In this document: piece after piece, positions 1-4,384 of the stretch | How positions within the stretch are numbered: the stretch's first letter is position 1 | Layout: the number at the start of each line of letters is the position of its first letter | DNA from: Bacillota bacterium | Lineage (GTDB): Bacteria; Bacillota; Clostridia; Christensenellales; Aristaeellaceae | Assembly (NCBI GenBank): GCA_023459275.1 | Contig: JAEWVC010000009.1 | Coordinates: 1-10,676, forward strand | Length of the DNA stretch: 10,676 nucleotides | Reading direction: 5' to 3' | Program-made: the position numbers and the translations under genes | Notes under the pieces: generated by a model | Told to the model about the DNA's origin: nothing | Database searches by the model: none | What the model saw: only the letters and a program-made list of their open reading frames with translations

Positions 1-673
1 CCACCACCCCGGAGATCATCAGCTGCCCCCTTACAAACCCGCTGATTTCCCTGCGCATCTCCCGGACCATGGCTACAGCCTTCCGCCTGTACTTCAAAGG
101 CACCCATAGGGAAAGCCTTTGTGACAAATCCTCCCGGTCCCGCAAAAAATAAAAGGCGAAAACCGGTGCCAAGAACAATTTCGAAAGATTCGTTGCCCAG
201 CCTCCCGCTCTTTGCATCAGCGCCGGAAGGATCCCTCCGGCGATGGACTGCACCTTGTCAAGCAGCATCTTTTGCGTGCCCTCATCCATGGGCAGGCCCT
301 GCCGTGACATCCAATCCTGCAAAAGCTCCAGCTTTTTTCTCAGATCCGTCAGGATTCCCGGCAGCAGGGCCGCCAACTGCCCAAACTGCCGCCACAAAAG
401 CGGCACAAACAGCAGCGCGAAAGCGGCGGCCAGACCGCTTAAAAGCAACATTGAAAGGGAGGCCGCCAGTGTCCGGGGTAGTTTTTTTTCCATTCTGCGG
501 CAAATAGGCAGCGCCACCGCCATCACCAAGGCCCCCAGCGCCACCTGAGTCAGCAGCATCCACAAAACGCGCCAAAGAAGCAGCACGGCAAAGAGGGATG
601 CGATACCCAGCCCTTTGAGCAGCCTTTGCTTGGATGCCTCGGGCCTCATCCCTTCCCCTTCAAAAACGGTCAT
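1..673 (-). CDS. AI-2E family transporter (PerM-like membrane protein), C-terminus beyond window
   Basis: The reading frame runs off the left edge; the visible part is 224 residues plus one base, against roughly 340-400 for the whole family. It shows paired hydrophobic segments at about residues 22-56, another at 68-93 and one at 162-178. The last leads into the family hallmark, a short run ending FYFLRDRE (about 174-181), followed by a basic stretch and an FVRGQL motif (213-218). AI-2E/PerM proteins are multi-pass inner-membrane proteins; some export autoinducer-2 and others act as ion antiporters, so the substrate cannot be assigned. The start at 673 has AGGGGG 11 bases upstream. An in-frame ATG at 649 with a closer purine-rich site is an equally good alternative. 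The preceding genes lie in the same direction. In many Clostridia this gene lies just upstream of alaS, which may follow outside the window (inference). Confidence 0.85.
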   Translation of the reverse strand, partial: MTVFEGEGMRPEASKQRLLKGLGIASLFAVLLLWRVLWMLLTQVALGALVMAVALPICRRMEKKLPRTLAASLSMLLLSGLAAAFALLFVPLLWRQFGQLAALLPGILTDLRKKLELLQDWMSRQGLPMDEGTQKMLLDKVQSIAGGILPALMQRAGGWATNLSKLFLAPVFAFYFLRDREDLSQRLSLWVPLKYRRKAVAMVREMRREISGFVRGQLMISGVV

Positions 674-686
674 TTTTCATTTTTCC

Positions 687-753
687 CCCTATATAGGGCT
701 TCCCAAGGGATATTTCCCTTGGGAAGGAGTGCAGGGGGCAGTGCCCCCTGCAC
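687..753 (+). repeat. Paired palindromic repeat, copy A
   Basis: Three back-to-back inverted repeats fill the gap between two minus-strand genes. They are a 12-bp palindrome CCCTATATAGGG (687-698), a perfect 12-bp stem with a 4-base loop (699-726, core AAGGGATATTTCCCTT), and a perfect 11-bp stem with a 3-base loop (729-753, core CAGGGGGC/GCCCCCTG). The second and third units recur as a pair at the right end of the window, so this is a dispersed repeat rather than a simple terminator. Neither strand has a clear T-tract directly after the stems, although the hairpins could still act in mRNA stability or transcription attenuation. Confidence 0.75.
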
Positions 754-759
754 GTTCCC

Positions 760-903
760 TTACCAGTTCCGCGCGGCGCGGCGCAGGTTTTCCGCTTCAC
801 GGAGCACTGTCTTGCGCCATTTGTTTCCGTTTGGCATCATCATCAGCCCAGCGCCGATGGCAAAGCCCAACGCGCCGGATACAGCCATTTTCCCAACGCT
901 CAT
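760..903 (-). CDS. 47-residue putative membrane miniprotein, YtxH-like
   Basis: This small gene encodes 47 residues. Residues 1-23 form a glycine- and alanine-rich hydrophobic helix (ALGFAIGAGLMMM) and residues 24-47 are strongly basic and helical (NGNKWRKTVLREAENL...RRAARNW). This layout of a glycine-rich membrane anchor then a charged helix resembles the start of YtxH-type envelope proteins, but it is far shorter than typical members, so the family link is tentative. Its ATG overlaps the stop of the PRC-barrel gene by four bases (ATGA). A purine-rich site (GGAAGGGAG) lies about 13 bases upstream, so translational coupling is likely. No biochemical role can be read from the sequence; a membrane-associated role alongside its two neighbours is an inference. 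Confidence 0.7.
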   Translation of the reverse strand: MSVGKMAVSGALGFAIGAGLMMMPNGNKWRKTVLREAENLRRAARNW

Positions 904-1418
904 CTTTTTTGCTCATCTCCCTTCCTGCTTTCCGCTTTACCAAGCTGCCTGTCCATGGCGGGGACCATCACAAAAGGCTGTCCCCTGGGCTTTTTTCCAA
1001 CCCAGCCCTCGCCCGTTTGCGGCCTGCGCAGTACGAAATCGGTGGCAAGCCAGCGGCCATGGAGCAGGTCATCCAGCGGCCCGTTGGAGATTTCCAGCGC
1101 CTCCACCTCCATGGTTTCAGGGTTGATAATGGCGTCTGTCACCGTGCCCAGGCGCAGCCCGGAGGTATCCTGTACCCGGCCCAGGCGGAAGCTTGCTTCC
1201 TTCGGCGGTTTTTTCAGTTCTCCGGAAACAAGCACGGAAACTCCACCAACGGTCTGGATATTTTCTTTGTCCACCCACTTTGCTCCACCCATTCCTTCCC
1301 GTACGATGATTCCGCGCAGTTTTTTTCCACTTTCCTCTAAAACCGCCTGTTCTAAAAGCCCCACGGTCTTCCCGCCCCGGATCACCGGCAGCCCAATCAG
1401 CCCCTGAATGCCGGCCAT
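900..1418 (-). CDS. Tandem PRC-barrel domain protein
   Basis: The protein has 172 residues. Residues about 4-66 form one PRC-barrel (GLIGLPVIRGGKTVGLLEQ, then GIIVRE and a VGGVSVLV end strand). Residues about 76-132 form a second (FRLGRVQDTSGLRLGTVTDAI, then ALEIS and the LATDFVL end strand). The C-terminal 40 residues are polar and basic, with no membrane segment, so the protein is likely cytoplasmic. PRC-barrels are small beta-barrels found in photosynthetic reaction centre subunit H, RimM and sporulation-associated YlmC/YmxH proteins, where they mediate binding to RNA or protein partners. This copy lacks any RimM N-terminal domain, so it is not RimM. An AAGGAGG site lies five bases before the ATG. 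It heads a run of three same-strand genes ending in an AI-2E membrane protein, an arrangement also known from other Clostridia. Confidence 0.85.
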   Translation of the reverse strand: MAGIQGLIGLPVIRGGKTVGLLEQAVLEESGKKLRGIIVREGMGGAKWVDKENIQTVGGVSVLVSGELKKPPKEASFRLGRVQDTSGLRLGTVTDAIINPETMEVEALEISNGPLDDLLHGRWLATDFVLRRPQTGEGWVGKKPRGQPFVMVPAMDRQLGKAESRKGDEQKR

Positions 1419-1511
1419 TTTTTCCCTCCTTCAGCCGTTCTTGTATCAAAGCGGACGGTTCAAACATATTTTCCCCTGGCGGACGCTTCGCATGCGCAAG
1501 GGAAAAACTGC

Positions 1512-1538
1512 AAAAAAAGCCTGCCGGTCAAGGCAGGC
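1512..1538 (-). terminator. Rho-independent terminator, minus strand
   Basis: Read on the minus strand, a 7-bp GC-rich stem (GCCTGCC/GGCAGGC) with a 6-base loop is followed at once by seven T residues. This is a textbook intrinsic terminator and would end transcripts arriving from lspA-rluD, or a non-coding RNA made from the element upstream. The same hairpin occurs at 1859-1878, but without the T-tract. Confidence 0.8.
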
Positions 1539-1539
1539 A
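1517..1539. repeat. 23-bp direct repeat, left copy
   Basis: These 23 bases are identical to 1857-1879 and in the same orientation, with start points 340 bp apart. The repeat contains a complete 7-bp hairpin. The left copy overlaps the terminator T-tract (read on the minus strand). Two identical copies flanking a gene-free segment suggest a target duplication or a recombination-derived duplication. Confidence 0.85.
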
Positions 1540-1856
1540 CCGCAGCTGGAAAAAGTGGCGTTGCCCCTTTTTCCAGCTTTTCCCTCGCTGCGCTGCACGC
1601 TGGCTGCGCCATCGTGCGGTCGCTTGCTCGGGTAAGGTAGGAATTTCTTCGAAATTCCTGCGAAAATCACCGCACATGTCGCTGATTTTCGATCTGCAAT
1701 TGGAGGCTCCGTAACCCTGCCCCCGCCTGTGGCGGAAAAGGGCAGGGTGGAGGAGGCCGGCGAAACGAGCCATGCGAGCGGCAGCGAAGCAGGGCGACGA
1801 TTGAGCCGGATGGGAAAGCGGTCCTCCAATACCTCCTTAAGATTTTTTGCCAGCCT
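1540..1856 (-). other. Hairpin-packed gene-free element between rluD and the PRC-barrel gene
   Basis: No convincing protein is encoded here. The segment instead holds a chain of inverted repeats: 1545-1577 (11-bp perfect stem, with an inner GGC/GCC), 1595-1617 (5+4 bp nested), 1639-1659 (8 bp), 1661-1691 (9 bp) and 1714-1748 (9 bp, with an inner 5-bp stem). An 8-bp long-range pairing, ATTGGAGG at 1699-1706 with CCTCCAAT at 1823-1830, encloses the last hairpin and a further CCGGC/GCCGG pair (1757-1761/1805-1809). The ends carry a weak inverted match (1544-1555 against 1844-1855, 9 of 12 bases). It could be a structured RNA on the minus strand ending at the terminator, or a small non-autonomous mobile or repeat element. 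It matches no RNA family that I can recognise. Confidence 0.6.
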
Positions 1857-1879
1857 AAGCCTGCCGGTCAAGGCAGGCA
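1857..1879. repeat. 23-bp direct repeat, right copy
   Basis: This is the second identical copy of the repeat at 1517-1539. It begins about a dozen bases downstream of the rluD stop codon, where a terminator would be expected. The hairpin here is followed on the minus strand by TTAGG rather than a T-run, so its terminator function should be weak. Confidence 0.85.
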
Positions 1880-1891
1880 AACGAAATCATA

Positions 1892-2794
1892 CTATTTTTC
1901 CCATTTATACACAGCCGTTTGAAAATTCTCCGGCACAGGCGCCTCAAACCGCATCCGCTCCCCGGTTGCGGGATGTGTGAAGGCCAGCGATGCGGCGTGG
2001 AGCATCAGCCTCGGCGCAGGGAGGCCGTGCTTGAGGCCGTAGATGGGATCCCCTGCCACAGGATGGTGGATATGCGCCATATGCACCCTGATTTGGTGGG
2101 TTCGGCCGGTAATCAGATGCACATCCAGCAGCGTACCGCCTTTCAGTTCTTCCACTACCCGCCACTCCGTCATCGCCGGCCGGCCCAAGGGGTCCACCGC
2201 CATACGCTTGCGGTCTGTTCTGCTGCGGGCAATCGGCGCATCCACCGCGCCGGAGGGTTCCTTCATGGCACCCTCCACCACAGCCAGGTAGTGTTTCTCC
2301 ATTTTTCGGTCTTTCAGCTGCCTGGAAAGCGCCGCATGGGCCGTATCATTTTTCGCTACCAGCAAAAGCCCGGAGGTATCCTTGTCCAACCGGTGGACGA
2401 TACCCGGACGTGTCACCCCGCCAATACCCGACAGATCCTTCAAATGATGCAAAAGCGCGTTCACCAGCGTGCCGTCCGGATTGCCCGCAGCGGGATGCAC
2501 CACCATGCCGCAGGGCTTCAGTACCACCGCCAGGTCGCAGTCCTCATACAGGATGGAAAGGGGAATGTCCTGAGCCACCGCCTCCAAGGGCTTGTCCTCG
2601 GGGATAAGCAGGAGCAGTGCCGCCTGCGCCTTGGGCTTCACGCCGGGATGAAGCTCCGCCCGGCCGTCCACAAAAGCCTTTCCTTCCTTGATCAACTGCC
2701 CCACCCTGGATCTGGACAGCGTTCCCGCGCCGCTTAGAAGCACATCCAGCCTGGACCTGCCGTCGGCAGCACACGCAATCTTTTGTTCCGTCAT
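1892..2794 (-). CDS. rluD: RluA/RluD-family 23S rRNA pseudouridine synthase
   Basis: The enzyme converts specific uridines of 23S rRNA to pseudouridine in the cytoplasm. Its 300 residues match the usual length of RluD and Bacillus YlyB. An S4-type RNA-binding domain occupies about residues 13-65 (LDVLLSGA...SRSRVGQLIKEGKAFVDG). The catalytic domain follows, with the family motif GIVHRLDKDTSGLLLVAK at 131-148, where Asp137 of HRLD is the expected catalytic residue. A GRTHQIRVH motif lies at 230-238. The ATG overlaps the lspA stop by four bases (ATGA), with an AGGA-type site 12 bases upstream, so translation is probably coupled. The lspA then rluD-like order is the same as lspA-ylyB in Bacillus. 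The exact uridines modified cannot be told from sequence; RluD specificity is the best guess. Confidence 0.92.
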   Translation of the reverse strand: MTEQKIACAADGRSRLDVLLSGAGTLSRSRVGQLIKEGKAFVDGRAELHPGVKPKAQAALLLLIPEDKPLEAVAQDIPLSILYEDCDLAVVLKPCGMVVHPAAGNPDGTLVNALLHHLKDLSGIGGVTRPGIVHRLDKDTSGLLLVAKNDTAHAALSRQLKDRKMEKHYLAVVEGAMKEPSGAVDAPIARSRTDRKRMAVDPLGRPAMTEWRVVEELKGGTLLDVHLITGRTHQIRVHMAHIHHPVAGDPIYGLKHGLPAPRLMLHAASLAFTHPATGERMRFEAPVPENFQTAVYKWEK

Positions 2795-3264
2795 GGCTGC
2801 CGTGTTTCCTCCCCCCTTTTCCTCCAGTCATTGGGCCTGAAAAGAAGGCTGATGCACAGAAATGCCGCGCCTACGCTGATAAACATATCCGCCACATTGA
2901 ATATGGCAAAGCGCACGAAGAGCAGCTCGATCATGTCCACCACATGGCCCAGGATCACCCTGTCCATCAGGTTGCCCGCCATGCCGCCCAGGATGGCCAT
3001 CAGGGACAGTTTCGCCCACAGTCCCAGATCATAGGGCCGAAGGGAAACAGCGATCACCGCCACCGCTGCAAGGCTCAACGCAATCAGAAGCCAGCGTTGC
3101 CCGGACATCAGACCAAAAGCCATGCCTGTGTTTTCAACATAAATCAGCCGTACAGCGCCCGGCCACAGCAACAGGCCGCCGGGCAGGCCGGCCAGAAAAC
3201 GCTGCGCCAGTATTTTTACGATTCGGTCCAGCAAGAATATGCCGGCGGGCATCAAAAACAGCAT
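2791..3264 (-). CDS. lspA: Lipoprotein signal peptidase (signal peptidase II)
   Basis: LspA is an integral membrane aspartyl protease that removes signal peptides from diacylglyceryl-modified prolipoproteins. The start at 3264 gives 157 residues, the normal family size, and has AGGGAGG four bases upstream. A longer in-frame ATG at 3342 lies upstream of the promoter and is rejected. Conserved blocks visible are LLDRIVK (11-17), YVENTGMAFG (42-51), GGMAGNLMDRVILGHVVDMI (93-112) and FAIFNVADMFISVGA (119-133). The expected catalytic aspartates are Asp110 (HVVD) and Asp126 (NVAD). Hydrophobic segments fit the usual four-helix topology, with a short basic tail. It is the first gene of an operon with rluD, driven by the promoter at 3310-3338. 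Confidence 0.96.
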   Translation of the reverse strand: MLFLMPAGIFLLDRIVKILAQRFLAGLPGGLLLWPGAVRLIYVENTGMAFGLMSGQRWLLIALSLAAVAVIAVSLRPYDLGLWAKLSLMAILGGMAGNLMDRVILGHVVDMIELLFVRFAIFNVADMFISVGAAFLCISLLFRPNDWRKRGEETRQP

Positions 3265-3309
3265 GTATCCTCCCTGACCTAACAAGGCGGAAAGCCTTGC
3301 GGTACCCTG

Positions 3310-3338
3310 ATTATACCATGGGCCGGGCACCCTGTCAC
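3310..3338 (-). promoter_or_regulatory. Sigma-A-type promoter for lspA-rluD
   Basis: Read on the minus strand there is a GTGACA -35 box (3333-3338), exactly 17 bases, then a perfect TATAAT -10 box (3310-3315). The predicted transcript would start near 3303. It would carry a roughly 40-base leader with a small CAAGGC/GCCTTG hairpin (3283-3299) before the lspA ribosome binding site. Confidence 0.8.
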
Positions 3339-3393
3339 CCACATCGTCCTGGGCAACCGCTTACCGCCTTGCCGTAACCGCCTGCCGCCGCGC

Positions 3394-3678
3394 TTATTTG
3401 AGATGATCCTGAACCATAGCTACGATTTTGGCCAGGAAATCGCCGATCACAGGCAGGTTGCGTGCAGCCAGGTCCTGCAGGATCAGCACTACCACCGCCC
3501 CCAGGATGGTGAACCCCACCGCCATGCCAAGCCCCCGGAAGAGCCCGCCGATGAATTGATTCAACAGCATCCGTTTTTTGTCATCCATGTATTGGATGTA
3601 TTCCGCCAGGCGCAGTCGCTCGGTGGCCTCCATCCATTGACTGATTTTTTCTTTGACATCCGGCGGCCAATCCTTCAT
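3394..3678 (-). CDS. DUF5665 domain small membrane protein
   Basis: The chosen start at 3678 gives 94 residues and has GGGGGAG about seven bases upstream; a longer in-frame reading from 3816 gives an arginine-rich N-terminus unlike the family and is rejected. The N-terminal half is charged and helical (residues 1-40, including LRLAEYIQYMDDKKRMLLNQ). It is followed by a single glycine-rich membrane segment at about 43-68 (FIGGLFRGLGMAVGFTILGAVVVLILQ) and the closing LPVIGDFLAKIVAMVQDHL. This pattern matches DUF5665 proteins of Clostridia and related Firmicutes, whose function is unknown. It sits immediately upstream of lspA, but the consensus promoter in the gap means lspA can be transcribed separately. 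A membrane role near lipoprotein processing is only suggested by position. Confidence 0.82.
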   Translation of the reverse strand: MKDWPPDVKEKISQWMEATERLRLAEYIQYMDDKKRMLLNQFIGGLFRGLGMAVGFTILGAVVVLILQDLAARNLPVIGDFLAKIVAMVQDHLK

Positions 3679-3701
3679 TGTCCATCTCCCCCGTTTCTCC
3701 C

Positions 3702-3751
3702 TGCATGGATACGGTAAAGAATAGTTTCCCCATTTTACCGCAAGCCATGCA
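3702..3751 (-). promoter_or_regulatory. Nested inverted repeat in the DUF5665 gene leader
   Basis: Two 7-bp arms are nested: TGCATGG (3702-3708) pairs with CCATGCA (3745-3751), and inside it CGGTAAA (3712-3718) pairs with TTTACCG (3734-3740). The structure lies about 10 bases upstream of the gene's ribosome binding site. It could be an mRNA leader hairpin or a double operator; no T-tract is present, so it is not a terminator. No convincing promoter hexamers were found beside it. Confidence 0.5.
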
Positions 3752-4384
3752 CGTCTGGCACCGGCGCAAGGGCTTCGGGATATGAAACGTCGGCGGCGGC
3801 CGGACTGTCTCTCCAAGGACCAGGTACACGGCGTTAGAATATGTTGTAAAAAATATATGAGTAAATAAAGGAATACGCCAAGAAGCGGAGAATTTTGGAA
3901 TTGAGTTTAATATGGAAGGTCATTGCGACAGATCGCATTTCCTTCTTTACCCTTGTGGCCCCCGATGATCTGCAGCTGTTAGCGTATGTTGCAGGGCATA
4001 AAAAGCCGGGGCAAATACAAACTCCTCTGGAAACCGGGTCAGTTTAGCGAAGATGCGCGGTACCCATGAGAAGAGCCCATGGCCAAATAGGGCTTTTTTC
4101 AGCTTGTCCAATGCGGCGTCAGCGGCATATCTCTTTCCGTCGTGCCGTCAGCGGCGGAAGGGGCAAGAGGACAACCCCAAAAAGGGGAAGGCTCCCTTGC
4201 ATTTTTTGTGCCTGCTGTTTCTTATGTATGGCGGAAAGGAATCGGTCCAAAAGCAAAGTGGCGCGGATGCTATTAATAAAATGAAAATCATGATGGAAAG
4301 CAACTTTACTCCATCATAAATAAGCGTGTCTATAGAATGCATGCACTGGCGCATGCCAACTCATTCTTGCCGGGAACAGGAGCG
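3752..4384. other. Divergent intergenic region without a supported gene
   Basis: This gap of about 630 bases separates the minus-strand DUF5665 gene from the plus-strand sensor. Positions 3830-3920 are AT-rich and may hold divergent promoters, but no clear -35/-10 pair was found. Visible structure includes a GAAGG...CCTTC hairpin with an inner GCGA/TCGC stem (about 3915-3945), a CTGCA/TGCAG pair starting at 3970, the terminator-like hairpin at 4068-4100, and a GCATGC/GCATGC stem (4339-4356) just before the sensor gene. Short open frames here lack ribosome binding sites and family resemblance. The hallmarks of the common c-di-GMP-I riboswitch were sought and only vague similarity was seen near 4005-4065. 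Confidence 0.6.
4068..4100 (+). terminator. Terminator-like hairpin in the sensor gene leader
   Basis: On the plus strand GAGAAGAGCCC (4068-4078) can pair with GGGCTTTTTTC (4090-4100), giving 11 bp including two G-U pairs and ending in a run of six T. An alternative CCATG/CATGG hairpin (4064-4068 with 4078-4082) would exclude it. The position, about 285 bases before the sensor start, fits an attenuator or the end of a short leader RNA. Confidence 0.5.

Noticed and set aside
615..1340. A 241-codon plus-strand frame across the PRC-barrel and miniprotein genes
   Set aside because: It is antisense to the PRC-barrel protein, crosses the palindromic repeat of copy A, and has no recognisable domain.
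1446..1880. A 144-codon minus-strand open frame across the hairpin element
   Set aside because: It starts inside the direct repeat, runs through every hairpin and the terminator, has no ribosome binding site, and shows no recognisable domain. The inverted-repeat structure explains the sequence better.
3940..4065. Partial resemblance to TPP and c-di-GMP-I riboswitch strings (ACCCTTG... and GGGGCAAA...GGAAACC...)
   Set aside because: The conserved cores of both classes, in the right order and spacing, are missing. The matches are short enough to be chance without a covariance search.
4053..4319. Short plus-strand and minus-strand frames of 68-88 codons in the divergent intergenic region (4053-4354)
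   Set aside because: They overlap a terminator-like hairpin, lack ribosome binding sites and have no family resemblance.
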